Assembly (NCBI RefSeq): GCF_900114625.1
Contig: NZ_FOZL01000001.1
Span: 1,798,001 to 1,862,000, forward strand
DNA from: Granulicella pectinivorans
Lineage (GTDB): Bacteria > Acidobacteriota > Terriglobia > Terriglobales > Acidobacteriaceae
DNA: 64,000 nt
Direction of reading: 5' to 3'
Below the pieces are notes generated by a model. The model saw only the letters and a list, made by a program, of their open reading frames with translations, did not search any database and had not been told where the DNA came from. This document shows, one piece after another, positions 9,482 to 18,725 of the stretch (position 1 is the first letter of the stretch; each line of letters begins with the position of its first letter). The translations under genes were made by a program, and so were the position numbers.

Positions 9482-11557
9482 CTACCAGATCCGGCAGCTA
9501 TTCACCGGCACCATCGGCGCTCCTGCCTTGCATCCAAACGCCGCCCCAAACGCCGGCTGATTCACAATCGCGCCGTTCGCCCGGAAGTGTCCTGGCGAGT
9601 GCTCGTTCGTCAACACCTGCGCCCGCACGTTTTCCGGACGGTCGTTTTCGCACCAGTTCTGCGCGTACGCGATATAGAACCGCTGCGCCGGCGTATATCC
9701 ATCCACCTTCTTGGTCAGGTCCACGTTGTTCTGCTTCGCCCGCTCCATATAGGCGATGTATCCCAGCAACAGCCCTCCATTGTCCGCCGTGTTCTCCCCC
9801 AACGTCAGTTTGCCGTTCACATGCACATCGTCGACCGCCACATAGCTGCTGTACTGATCCGCAAGGCAGTTCGCCTTCGTCTCGAAGTTCTTCGCATCCG
9901 CCGCCGTCCACCAGTCGTCCAGGTTGCCGGTCGGCCCAAACTTGCGGCCTTCGTCGTCGAACCCATGCGTCAACTCGTGCCCAATCACCACGCCGATATG
10001 CCCATAGTTCACGGCATCATCCGCCTTCGGATCGTAGAACGCAGGCTGCAGAATCCCGGCAGGGAAGTTGATATCGTTCATGCTCGGGTCGTAATACGCG
10101 TTCACCGTCGGCGGCGTCATGCCCCATTCGCTGTGGTCCACCGGCTTGCCGATCTTGTTCAACTGCCGGTCATTCTCAAACGCATTCGCCCGCAACTGGT
10201 TGCCCGCAGCGTCGTCCCGCGCAATCGTCAGCGCACTGTAATCGCGGAACGTGTCCGGATAGCCGATCTTGTTCGCAATCGCATGCAGCTTCTCCCGCGC
10301 CTTCACCTTCGTCGCGTCCGACATCCACGCAATCTGGGTCAGGTCCGTATCCATCGCGTGCTCAATGTCATGCACCATCTCCAGCATCTTCGCCTTGCTG
10401 TCCCCGGCAAAGTACTGCGAGACATACACCTCACCCAGCGCCTCGCCCAGCGCGCCGTTCACGCCATTGGAGCAGCGCTTCCACCGTGCCGCCTGCTCCT
10501 GCTGTCCACGCAGTGTGCGTGCGTAAAAGTCGAAGTTCTCATCGTCGAACTTCGTCGGCAGACGCCCTGCAAACGTCGTCAGCAGGTGGTACTTCATATA
10601 GGCCTTCAGCGTGGCCATATCGGTATCGCGCACGGCATGCGAGAGCGCCGGTCCATACGCGGGATTCGCGTTGTTGATCTCGGTAAGCTTCGGCGCATGC
10701 ACCTGCGCTTCAAACGCATCGAAATCGAACCCCGGGACGCCCGCACGGAAGGTGGCGATCGGCTGCAGATGGTACGTCTTCTCCGGATCGCGGCGTTCCG
10801 TCACCGTCATCGAAGCCTTGGCCAGCGCCGTCTCGAACGTCATGATGTCTTTGGCTTCCTTCGCCGCTACCTCCGGCGTAGCGCCCGCCAGCGTCAGCAT
10901 CTTCGCCACGTGGGCGACGTACTTCTGGCGCAGCTCTTCGTCCTTTGCTCCCGGACGGAAGTAGTAGTCGCGCTCCGGCATCCCCAGCCCACCCTGGTCG
11001 ACCGAGGCAATCTGCTTGGACGCGTCCTTGAAGTCCTGCTGTTCGCCAAACGAGAAGAACACGTCGACGCCCACGCGCTGCAGTTTGCCGATCAGCGGCG
11101 CCAGCTCCAGCTTAGCCCGCATGCCATTGCCAAGCCCATCGATCTCACCCAGCAGCGGCTGCAGCGGTGCCAGTCCCTTGGCGTCGATCGCTGCCGTATC
11201 CATGCACGCGGCGTAGAAGTCGCCAATCTTCTGCTCGTTCGGCTTGCGGCCTGCGCCACCCGCCGCGGCCTTGGTCAGAATGCCGCTCAGCGCCTGCGTG
11301 TTCACGTTCTGCAACGCCGAAAACTGGTTGGAGCCTGCCTGGTCCGCGGGAATCGGGTGATTCGCCGCAAAACGCCCGCACGAGAACTTGTAGAAGTCCG
11401 AGCAGGGATCCGCCGTCGTGTCCATCGAGGTCGCGTCGAAGGCCGGAACCGGCAGATACGTCTGCTGTTGTTGCGCCCAGCCGGATACCGAGGTGGCCAT
11501 CATCGCCATCCCAAAACAAACCATGCGTGTCGTCGAAGCTGCCTTCATGCGTGTCAA
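9482..11557 (-). CDS. M13-family (neprilysin/PepO-like) zinc metallopeptidase
   Basis: A secreted peptidase of 691 residues. An N-terminal signal peptide (CFGMAMMATSVSGWAQQ) leads into the M13 N-domain (DPCSDFYKFSCGRF). The catalytic domain has VIGHELTHGFDDEGRKF, the HExxH zinc site, and ENTADNGG, which supplies the third zinc ligand Glu. The family's late signature GHFRANGAI is also present near the C-terminus, so the enzyme appears complete. It should cleave peptides in the periplasm or outside the cell. Acidobacteriota carry many paralogues. It is divergently arranged with the secreted-protein gene that begins at 11692. Confidence 0.96.
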   Translation of the reverse strand: MTRMKAASTTRMVCFGMAMMATSVSGWAQQQQTYLPVPAFDATSMDTTADPCSDFYKFSCGRFAANHPIPADQAGSNQFSALQNVNTQALSGILTKAAAGGAGRKPNEQKIGDFYAACMDTAAIDAKGLAPLQPLLGEIDGLGNGMRAKLELAPLIGKLQRVGVDVFFSFGEQQDFKDASKQIASVDQGGLGMPERDYYFRPGAKDEELRQKYVAHVAKMLTLAGATPEVAAKEAKDIMTFETALAKASMTVTERRDPEKTYHLQPIATFRAGVPGFDFDAFEAQVHAPKLTEINNANPAYGPALSHAVRDTDMATLKAYMKYHLLTTFAGRLPTKFDDENFDFYARTLRGQQEQAARWKRCSNGVNGALGEALGEVYVSQYFAGDSKAKMLEMVHDIEHAMDTDLTQIAWMSDATKVKAREKLHAIANKIGYPDTFRDYSALTIARDDAAGNQLRANAFENDRQLNKIGKPVDHSEWGMTPPTVNAYYDPSMNDINFPAGILQPAFYDPKADDAVNYGHIGVVIGHELTHGFDDEGRKFGPTGNLDDWWTAADAKNFETKANCLADQYSSYVAVDDVHVNGKLTLGENTADNGGLLLGYIAYMERAKQNNVDLTKKVDGYTPAQRFYIAYAQNWCENDRPENVRAQVLTNEHSPGHFRANGAIVNQPAFGAAFGCKAGAPMVPVNSCRIW

Positions 11558-11691
11558 TCCCTTCGTCCCGGGCTTCCCGGGGCTCGCACTATTCTATGGG
11601 ACGGTGCGCCAGCGAAGTGCAACTTTGGCGCGCCGCCCGCGTCTGTGAAACAGTAAAGCCAGCATCGGACCAACATCCTTTCGATCCCGCC

Positions 11692-13242
11692 ATGCCGACC
11701 TTTCCTTTCATCTCTCTACGCAGAACGCCCCCTCCACGGTTCCGTCGAATCGGGTGGATCCTCTGCGTCTGTCTGGCCCCCGCTCTTGCTCCCACTCCGG
11801 CATCGGCCAAGGGACCCGAGAAGCTGAAGGTGATCGCCCTCGCCGATCTCGGGCAGCAGGCCACCGGCGGAAGGCCCCAGACCCCCGGAAACACCGTCGC
11901 AACCGTCCATTTCGCGGGAGAGCATCATCTTCTCGTCACCTTCCCCGTCCGCAGACTCATGAAGCGCCTCCCCGACACCCTCCCCACCGACGACGACCGC
12001 ATGATCGAAGCCGTCCTCGTCGATATCCCATCCGGCAAGGTCGCCGCTCGCACCACCTGGCGCGTCCACGACGCCGGCCAGTACCTGTGGGATCTCGGCG
12101 GCGGACGCTTCATGCTGCGCTTCCGTTCGCGCCTCGTCACGGTCGAGCCCCTCGCCAACCTCTCCAAGTCCGATCCCTTTGAAGAACACAAGCTCCTCAC
12201 CTTCGACGACCGCATCGTCGGCCTCATCGTCTCCGCCGAATCCGACCTCCTCACGGTCGAAACCACCAGCCGCCCCCTCGAAGACGTCACCAAGGTCGCC
12301 ATCAAGACCAGCGACGCCGATGTCATCATCAGCTTCTTCCGCCTCACCTACACCCCCGAGACCGTGATCGTGTCCCACGCCGGCTCCGTGCGCTCCTCCA
12401 TCCCGCTCGCTCTGCCGCTGACCGCCGACGGATACCTCGACATCAGCGAGGAATCGAAGGGCCGTTGGCTCTTCGACTATCTTCCCCACGAGGGCAAGAA
12501 GCTGGAGCTCTCCCCCTACGACACCACCTGCTTCCCGCGCGCCGTCTTCGTCAGCCGGAGCGAGTTCGTCGCCTTCGGCTGCCGTGGCTCCCTCGACAAG
12601 GTCGAAATCGGAGGCTTCAACATGAAGGCCGAGGAGATGTGGGAGCAGGGCTTCACCGACAACTTCGCCTATCCCAACTTCTCCTTCGCCCCGGCCTCGG
12701 GCCGCTTCGCCCTGGGCCGCGCCCTTACCTCCGTCTCACTCAGCATGTTGGGGCAGGATCAGGAACCCGTAGGCGACCTGCTCACCGGGCAGGATATCCA
12801 GGTCTACCAGGCCGGCACCGGTCGCGCCGTCTTCCACACCGTCGTCACGCCCGTCCAGCGCACCGGCCAGAACTTTTCCCTCTCCGCCGACGGCATGCAG
12901 ATCGCCGTCATACGCGACGCGGCGATCGAGATCTACCAGCTTCCAGCTCTCTCCAGCCACGACAAGCAGGAGGTCAAGGCCAACCGCGAGTTCGCCCTCG
13001 AGCACGCAACCGGACCCATCCGTCTTCCGACCCGTACCCGTGTCGCCGCCGCCGTGGCCGAAGCCACGCCACCTCCCGTGCCGTCAGCACCACCGCCGCC
13101 TGCGCCCGCTGCATCGGCTCAGGCCGCCACGCCGGGCAAGCCACAGGTCATCGAGAACCCAATTCCGGTAGGCGACGTCCCCACCCCCGAGGGCCGCAAG
13201 CGCCCCACCCTCTACGGGCCCGACGAGTCCGCCCCCAAATAA
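11692..13242 (+). CDS. Secreted protein of unknown function, beta-propeller-like
   Basis: 516 residues from the ATG at 11692. I chose this start because it is followed at once by a basic segment and hydrophobic stretch (WILCVCLAPALAPTPASA), a signal peptide. The longer open frame upstream overlaps the M13 gene antisense and looks non-coding. The body contains repeated beta-rich segments such as HLLVTFPVRR, YLWDLGGGRFMLRF and VAFGCRGSLDKVEI that could form a propeller, but I recognise no family. The C-terminal 60 residues are rich in Pro and Ala. The gene is convergent with rpsT. Function unknown. Confidence 0.8.
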   Translation: MPTFPFISLRRTPPPRFRRIGWILCVCLAPALAPTPASAKGPEKLKVIALADLGQQATGGRPQTPGNTVATVHFAGEHHLLVTFPVRRLMKRLPDTLPTDDDRMIEAVLVDIPSGKVAARTTWRVHDAGQYLWDLGGGRFMLRFRSRLVTVEPLANLSKSDPFEEHKLLTFDDRIVGLIVSAESDLLTVETTSRPLEDVTKVAIKTSDADVIISFFRLTYTPETVIVSHAGSVRSSIPLALPLTADGYLDISEESKGRWLFDYLPHEGKKLELSPYDTTCFPRAVFVSRSEFVAFGCRGSLDKVEIGGFNMKAEEMWEQGFTDNFAYPNFSFAPASGRFALGRALTSVSLSMLGQDQEPVGDLLTGQDIQVYQAGTGRAVFHTVVTPVQRTGQNFSLSADGMQIAVIRDAAIEIYQLPALSSHDKQEVKANREFALEHATGPIRLPTRTRVAAAVAEATPPPVPSAPPPPAPAASAQAATPGKPQVIENPIPVGDVPTPEGRKRPTLYGPDESAPK

Positions 13243-13474
13243 GACACACCCTCAGGCCAGTAGGCCTGCTCCAAAACACCGGAAGCACCCGGTCCCCCGC
13301 GCGGTAATCGAAGCGGAAACAGACCACTTTCCCGTATTGCGCTTTGACCGCAAAATCTCCACATTTTCCATGCAATTTCCCACGTTGTACCGGCCCGGAT
13401 GTTCATGGTGAAACATTGGGGATGTTCGCATCGCTCTCCCGTAAGCCCTTTAGATCGCCAGGATACGGGCAAAG
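13243..13474. other. Intergenic region, nothing recognised
   Basis: Between the end of the secreted-protein gene and the first rpsT-side hairpin I see no tRNA, no convincing reading frame and no repeat. It separates convergent transcription units. Confidence 0.6.
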
Positions 13475-13498
13475 AAAAAATGCACCAAAAAGGGTGCA
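13475..13498 (-). terminator. Small hairpin with U-tract, second terminator downstream of rpsT
   Basis: On the minus strand a 6-bp stem (TGCACC/GGTGCA, 13481-13498) is followed immediately by six T residues and CTTT. It lies about 50 bp beyond the main rpsT terminator, so it could act as a backup or end antisense reads into the convergent gene. Confidence 0.6.
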
Positions 13499-13545
13499 CT
13501 TCATACCACGTTGAAAGTTCAGAGGTCCAACCTCTCGGACAGCAC

Positions 13546-13575
13546 AAAGGGCCAGCAGAGTCTCTGCTGGCCCTT
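13546..13575 (-). terminator. Rho-independent terminator of rpsT
   Basis: A 14-bp perfect inverted repeat (AAGGGCCAGCAGAG and its complement) around a one-base centre lies 20 bp after the rpsT stop codon. On the minus strand the descending arm runs into CCCTTTGTGCT. A strong GC-rich stem with a short T-run. Confidence 0.85.
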
Positions 13576-13596
13576 CGAAACGGTTGAAGCGTGTGC

Positions 13597-13869
13597 TTAC
13601 GCCTTGACGGCGACAGCCTTCACGCGTGCGTTGAGGCGGCTCTTGTAGCGGCTCGCGGTGTTCTTGTGTAGCACGCCCTTCTGGACGCTCTTGTCGAGGA
13701 TCGACGCGGTCAGGCGGTACTGCTCGGCGGCAGCCTTCAGGTCGCCCGTGGCAATGGCCTCGCGCAACGAGCGCAGGGTGCCGCGGAGCTTGCTCTTGTT
13801 GGCGCGATTCACTGCGGTCTTGACGACGGTCTGACGTGCGCGCTTCAGGGACGAAACATGATTTGCCAT
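13597..13869 (-). CDS. rpsT: 30S ribosomal protein S20
   Basis: 90 residues from ATG 13869 (MANHVSSLKRARQ), the standard S20 start and length. The longer frame upstream (to 13941) has no supporting homology. Rich in Lys, Arg and Ala, with helices such as NRANKSKLRGTLRSL and the conserved C-terminal HKNTASRYKSRLNARVKA. It binds 16S rRNA during small-subunit assembly. Monocistronic, ended by two hairpins; GAAGAGAG lies at ribosome-binding distance. Confidence 0.97.
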   Translation of the reverse strand: MANHVSSLKRARQTVVKTAVNRANKSKLRGTLRSLREAIATGDLKAAAEQYRLTASILDKSVQKGVLHKNTASRYKSRLNARVKAVAVKA

Positions 13870-14166
13870 TGAACTCTCTTCTCGTATGCCCAGGCCGTAG
13901 CCGGGAAATTTGGGGATGCAGACGGCGGAGGCTGACGTCACTCACCTCGTCATAAAAGGAGGTTCATCGGACCGCATCCCTGCAACTATGAAGTTTACGG
14001 GAATCCTCCGCGAAGGTCAACCCGCAACCGGAAGCAGCACGACTCCGGCAGCCGCCTCGCCTTTATCCCCATATATCCATTTGTTATAAGGCCCGAAGGA
14101 ACCGGTCGGAAACCATAGACTTAAGAAAGTCCAGACCCCGAGCATCGCGTCTGGCTCCCCATCCTT

Positions 14167-15450
14167 ATGAGCGAAAATACCCTGTCCAGCCTCACACCCG
14201 CCGCCATCCTCCCCGCCACCCCGGTGCAATACGATGCCCCCCCGCAGCGAAACGAAGGCACACTCCTTCGCGTGCTCGGCGCCATCAGCTTCTGCCATCT
14301 CCTCAACGACATGGTGCAGTCGCTCCTGCCCTCGATCTACCCGATCCTCAAGAGCCAGTTCCACCTCGACTTCGCCCACCTCGGCCTCCTCACCTTCACC
14401 TATCAGGTGGTGGCCTCCATGCTGCAGCCCCTCGTCGGCCAGTACACCGACAAGCACCCCATGCCCTTCGCCCTCCCCACTGGTATGACCTTTACCCTCA
14501 TCGGTCTCATCCTCCTGGCCTTCGCGCCCACCTTCACCTGGCTCATCGTCGCTGCATCCCTGGTTGGTGTCGGTTCCGCGATCTTCCACCCGGAAAGCTC
14601 GAGAATCGCACGCATGGCCTCGGGCGGAAAGCATGGCTTTGCCCAGTCCTTCTTCCAGGTCGGTGGAAACTCCGGTTCGGCCATCGGACCTCTCCTCGCG
14701 GCATTTATCGTTCTCCCCCTGGGACAGAAGGGAATGGCCTGGTTCACCATCCCCGCCATCGTCGGCATCGCGATCCTCTATCGCATCGGTCGTTGGTACA
14801 AGCAGCGCCATGCCGAAGCTTCCACAAGAAAAGGCGTCGAAAACAGCACGGTGGCGCACCTCTCCCGGGGACGCGTCATCATGGCCCTTGCCATCCTCAT
14901 CGCCCTCATCTTTTCGAAGTACTTTTACCTCGCCAGCCTCTCCAGTTACTACACCTTCTATCTCATCCAGCGCTTCCAGGTCTCCGTCCGCACCTCCCAG
15001 ATCATGCTCTTCGCCTTCCTTGGAGCCGTGGCCGCCGGAACCCTCATCGGAGGCTCCGCCGGCGACCGCTGGGGCCGCAAACTCGTCATCTGGATCTCCA
15101 TCCTCGGCGTGCTTCCGTTCACACTCATCCTCCCTTACGCCTCGCTCTTCTGGACAGGCGTCCTCTCCGTCATCATCGGCTTCATCATCGCCTCCGCCTT
15201 CTCGGCCATCCTTGTCTACGCGCAGGAGCTTCTCCCCGGCCGCGTCGGCATGGTCTCCGGGCTCTTCTTCGGCGTCGCCTTCGGCATGGGAGGCATCGGT
15301 GCGGCCGTTCTCGGCAAGATCGCCGACCGCACCAGCATCATCACCGTCTATCACCTCTGCGCCTACCTCCCGGCCATCGGCCTGCTCACAGGGTTTCTGC
15401 CGGACGTAGAGCGCAAGAAGCCGAAAACACGGAAGCTTGCGAACGCATGA
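14167..15450 (+). CDS. MFS transporter, fosmidomycin-resistance (Fsr) type
   Basis: A 427-residue inner-membrane exporter with twelve hydrophobic segments. The start of the membrane domain, ISFCHLLNDMVQSLLPSIYPILK, and LLTFTYQVVASMLQPLVGQYTDK are close to the Fsr family. The motif GGSAGDRWGRK is present in the middle loop and GMVSGLFFGVAFGMGGIGAA near the C-terminus. Family members export fosmidomycin or other small compounds; the actual substrate is inferred only. It is transcribed divergently from rpsT. Confidence 0.9.
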   Translation: MSENTLSSLTPAAILPATPVQYDAPPQRNEGTLLRVLGAISFCHLLNDMVQSLLPSIYPILKSQFHLDFAHLGLLTFTYQVVASMLQPLVGQYTDKHPMPFALPTGMTFTLIGLILLAFAPTFTWLIVAASLVGVGSAIFHPESSRIARMASGGKHGFAQSFFQVGGNSGSAIGPLLAAFIVLPLGQKGMAWFTIPAIVGIAILYRIGRWYKQRHAEASTRKGVENSTVAHLSRGRVIMALAILIALIFSKYFYLASLSSYYTFYLIQRFQVSVRTSQIMLFAFLGAVAAGTLIGGSAGDRWGRKLVIWISILGVLPFTLILPYASLFWTGVLSVIIGFIIASAFSAILVYAQELLPGRVGMVSGLFFGVAFGMGGIGAAVLGKIADRTSIITVYHLCAYLPAIGLLTGFLPDVERKKPKTRKLANA

Positions 15451-15763
15451 CGAGTCTTCCCAGACCAACCGGGGTTCTGCCCGATCAACATCTTGGGTTT
15501 TACCCCGGTTTTGCACCGCAATTGGCCAAGAATTGCCTTGACGACGGTTCGTCCCGGGCATAGCCTATGCCCATCGTTCACCCATTGACGGCACCTAACG
15601 CCATCCCGGCCCAGCCCACCAAGCCCACCAGGCGGCGCTTCGCCAACGTCTCGAACGAACCCAACACCCCGACAACTGAATCAAATCTGCAGGCGAGAAG
15701 ATCCGCCCGTGTCCTCTCACGGCTCGTTCAACCCGCTCTCACTGACGGAGGTCAGCCAAAAGC
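15451..15763 (+). promoter_or_regulatory. Upstream region of phoH with a candidate sigma-70 promoter
   Basis: A TTGACG box at 15538-15543 and TAGCCT at 15561-15566 are separated by 17 bp, a plausible promoter for the phoH-ybeY-corC-ridA run. A small open frame (15567-15767, 66 codons, basic, no clear ribosome binding site) ends by overlapping the phoH TTG start as TTGA. It could be a leader peptide or chance. No other gene is seen here. Confidence 0.4.
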
Positions 15764-16804
15764 TTGACGACAAAAACGCTTCCCATCACTCCCGGTATCG
15801 AGCCTCTCTTCGGCACGCGCGATGAGAACCTCCGTCTTATGGAAGACAGCCTCCACGTCACTATCGATCTCCGCTCCGACGGCCTCCGGGTCGTGGGTGA
15901 ACCTGAAGCCATCGCCCGCGTCGAACGCATCTTTCAGGACTTCGACGCACTCCGCAAAGGCGGCGTCAACCTCCACAACGGCGAGCTCCACGGCATGCTC
16001 AAACTCGTCGTCTCCGATCCCGCCACCACCCTGCGCGGCCTTGCCGACTCCGGCAAGCAACGCTCGGTTGGCGTAAAACGCACCGTGCAGCCCCGTTCGC
16101 CCAACCAGCGCAAGTACGTCGAGGCCATCGAGCAGAACGATATGGTCTTCGGCCTCGGACCCGCCGGTACCGGCAAAACCTACCTCGCCGTCGCCATGGC
16201 CGTCGCCGCGCTCATGGCCAAGAAGGTCAGCCGCATCATCCTCGTCCGGCCTGCGGTCGAAGCCGGAGAACGCCTCGGCTTCCTCCCCGGTTCGCTCCAG
16301 GAGAAGGTCGACCCTTACCTCCGTCCGCTCTACGACGCCCTCTACGACCTCCTCGATCAGGAGCGCGTCGACAAGCTGCTCGAACGCAACGTCATCGAGG
16401 TAGCCCCCCTCGCCTTCATGCGCGGGCGTACCCTGTCCGACGCGTTCATCATTATGGACGAGGCGCAAAACACCACGCAGGAACAAATGAAGATGTTCGT
16501 CACCCGTCTGGGGCAAAACTCCAAGGCGGTCATTACGGGCGATCTCACCCAGATCGACCTTCCCAACCCGAAGAAGTCCGGCCTCTTCGAGGCGATGAAC
16601 ATCCTCGACGGTGTCGAAGGCATCAAGTTCTGCACCTTCGAGGACGTGGATGTCGTCCGGCATACGCTCGTTCAGCGCATCGTCCGGGCCTACGATAGCC
16701 ATAACCGCGCCCAGCAGATTCCCCTCACCCTCACCGAGCCGGGCCTGTCCGATCCCGCGCTTCGTCCGCTCGACGCACCGAAACCCGTTCAGAAACCCCA
16801 GTAA
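15764..16804 (+). CDS. phoH: PhoH-family ATPase
   Basis: 346 residues. I chose the TTG at 15764 because GGAGGT stands 11 bases ahead and the frame starts exactly with the family N-terminus. An N-terminal nucleic-acid-binding-like region is followed by the PhoH domain. Walker A is GPAGTGKTY at about 132-140, IILVRPAVEAGERLGFLPG follows, and Walker B is AFIIMDEAQNTT, with ITGDLTQIDLP further on. A cytoplasmic ATPase linked to RNA metabolism; neighbouring ybeY, an RNA-processing gene, is a widely conserved partner. Confidence 0.95.
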   Translation: MTTKTLPITPGIEPLFGTRDENLRLMEDSLHVTIDLRSDGLRVVGEPEAIARVERIFQDFDALRKGGVNLHNGELHGMLKLVVSDPATTLRGLADSGKQRSVGVKRTVQPRSPNQRKYVEAIEQNDMVFGLGPAGTGKTYLAVAMAVAALMAKKVSRIILVRPAVEAGERLGFLPGSLQEKVDPYLRPLYDALYDLLDQERVDKLLERNVIEVAPLAFMRGRTLSDAFIIMDEAQNTTQEQMKMFVTRLGQNSKAVITGDLTQIDLPNPKKSGLFEAMNILDGVEGIKFCTFEDVDVVRHTLVQRIVRAYDSHNRAQQIPLTLTEPGLSDPALRPLDAPKPVQKPQ

Positions 16805-16858
16805 ACGCGATACCATAGGCGACAGAGGCTTTTCTCTGTCGCCTGTGCGCGTTTTCCG

Positions 16859-17317
16859 ATGATCAACATCGACCCTCCATCTAGTGTAGAAATCTCAAAG
16901 TCCGGCCTTTCGCGCTTCCTCCATCGCGCCCAGGCTGCAGTCGGTATTGCCGGTGAAGTCACCGTGCTGCTCGCCGACGACCCCACGCTCAAGCGCCTCA
17001 ACCGTGACTTTCGCGGCAAAAACAAGGCCACCGACGTTCTCAGCTTTCCCGCGCCCACCGAGGACGAGGGCGGTGCCGCCGACTATGCCGGCGATATCGC
17101 CATCTCGCTCGATACCGCCGCTCGTGCCGCGACCCGTTTCGGCCACACGCTTCGCGATGAGGTGCGGATCCTGCTCCTTCACGGCCTCCTGCATCTCAAC
17201 GGCATGGACCACGAAACCGACTCCGGGGAGATGGCCGCGCGCGAGGCCGAGCTGCGCAGCCAGCTCAAACTGCCCGTCAGCCTCATTGCGCGCGTCCAGA
17301 AGAAAGCCAGCCGATGA
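16859..17317 (+). CDS. ybeY: Endoribonuclease/rRNA maturation factor YbeY
   Basis: 152 residues, normal family size. The metal-binding signature is LHGLLHLNGMDHETD, with three histidines, and the earlier strand is NKATDVLSFPAP. It takes part in 16S rRNA 3'-end maturation and ribosome quality control. The ATG at 16859 lies 55 bp after phoH, and the stop overlaps the corC start by four bases, giving tight coupling. Confidence 0.96.
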   Translation: MINIDPPSSVEISKSGLSRFLHRAQAAVGIAGEVTVLLADDPTLKRLNRDFRGKNKATDVLSFPAPTEDEGGAADYAGDIAISLDTAARAATRFGHTLRDEVRILLLHGLLHLNGMDHETDSGEMAAREAELRSQLKLPVSLIARVQKKASR

Positions 17318-18696
17318 GAGAGATGAGCATGTTCTTCACGGCTCCCCTGATTCTGCTCATGTTTGCCCTGGTCATCGCGTCGTATATCGACCGCGTCTAC
17401 TCTGAGATGGGCAAATTCCTCGCCCGCGAGTACCAGGACAACATCGATTCCTGGGAAGAGTTCGTGGAGCCCCGCCTTCGCCTCGCGCGCGAGTCCATCG
17501 GGCTTTCGGCTTCGATCCTGCGTCAGCTTGCCATCGCGATCATCGGCGTCCTGTTCGGCCTCAGCCTCTTTGGTTCACTTGCCTTCGAAGCGGGAGCGGC
17601 CTGGAGCAAGATTGCGATCACCGGCTTTGAACTCATTCTGATCATCGTCGTCTTCGACCGCCTCATCCCCCAACTCCTCTTCACCCGCACCCGTGGCCGC
17701 TGGATCGTCAAGCTCCGCTACCTCATCGTCGCGGTCCTGTACCTCATCTCGCCGATCACCCTCTTCTGCAGTCTTCTGCTCTCCATCGCGGCCCTCGCCG
17801 ATCCCGAACCATCCGCCGAGGTCGACCACCCCTCCGAGGCCATGGAAGCGCTCCTCGAAGCCGGCGAGGAAGAGGGCATCTTCGAGGAGTCCGACCGTGA
17901 CCTCGTCCGCTCCGTCGTCGAGTTCGGCGACAAGGTCGTCCGCGAGGTCATGACGCCGCGTCCCCAGCTCTTCGCCGTCCCCGGCTCGCTCTCGCTAGAA
18001 GAGTTCACCGCCCAGATCGACGAACACAAGTTCTCCCGCGTCCCGGTCTTCTCCGGCTCGCTCGACCACATCACCGGCATCGTCTTCGCGCACGACCTCC
18101 TGCAGGTCCTCGATACCGACGCCGGCCAGATCACGGTCGCCCAGCTCCAGCGTCCTGCGGCGTTCGTGCCCGAGACCAAGAAGGTTCCCGAGCTCCTCCG
18201 CGAGATGCAGCGCGAAAAGCAGCACATGCGCATCGTGATCGACGAATACGGCGGCACCGCCGGCCTCGTCACCATCGAAGACCTCCTCGAGGCCATCGTA
18301 GGCAACATCGCCGACGAGCACGACGAGACCGAGGCCGACGACGCGCCCGTCCGCCAGGAAGACGGAAGCTACATCGTAAACGGCAGCTTCGAGGTCTCAC
18401 GCCTGCGCGACCTCTTCGAGGTCGATCCGAAACCCGAATCCGCGAAGCCCGAGGACTACGAGCCTCTCGACTCCGAGGAGGAACCCGAGAAGCCCGAACC
18501 CGAGCCACTGCGCCTGTCCGAAGACTACGAATCGACCACCCTCGGCGGCCTCGTCTCCGAGATCGCCGGCCACATCCCCTTGCCGGGCGAAGTCGTCGAA
18601 GAGGACGGACTCCGCATGGAGGTCCTCGCTTCGACGGACCGCCGCATCGATCGTATCCGCGTCTCGTTTGTGTCGCCATCCGACGCCGCCGCTTGA
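17314..18696 (+). CDS. CorC/HlyC-type CBS-domain membrane protein
   Basis: 460 residues. It has an N-terminal membrane part with four hydrophobic segments (about 5-25, 65-90, 95-115, 130-160) resembling a short CNNM/DUF21-like region. The CBS pair follows: VMTPRPQLFAVPG, FSRVPVFSGSLDHITGIVFAHDLL and then MRIVIDEYGGTAGLVTIEDLLEAIVG. The C-terminal CorC_HlyC domain contains YIVNGS and ends with RIRVSF. An acidic, Pro/Glu-rich insert around 390-410 is extra. Relatives affect magnesium or cobalt handling. The gene overlaps ybeY by four bases. Confidence 0.92.
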   Translation: MREMSMFFTAPLILLMFALVIASYIDRVYSEMGKFLAREYQDNIDSWEEFVEPRLRLARESIGLSASILRQLAIAIIGVLFGLSLFGSLAFEAGAAWSKIAITGFELILIIVVFDRLIPQLLFTRTRGRWIVKLRYLIVAVLYLISPITLFCSLLLSIAALADPEPSAEVDHPSEAMEALLEAGEEEGIFEESDRDLVRSVVEFGDKVVREVMTPRPQLFAVPGSLSLEEFTAQIDEHKFSRVPVFSGSLDHITGIVFAHDLLQVLDTDAGQITVAQLQRPAAFVPETKKVPELLREMQREKQHMRIVIDEYGGTAGLVTIEDLLEAIVGNIADEHDETEADDAPVRQEDGSYIVNGSFEVSRLRDLFEVDPKPESAKPEDYEPLDSEEEPEKPEPEPLRLSEDYESTTLGGLVSEIAGHIPLPGEVVEEDGLRMEVLASTDRRIDRIRVSFVSPSDAAA

Positions 18697-18725
18697 CCTT
18701 GAAATCCTCGCTCCGGAGTTACCCC

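Noticed and set aside
13243..13474. Possible small RNA or tRNA next to rpsT
   Set aside because: No cloverleaf or conserved small-RNA motif could be found by eye.
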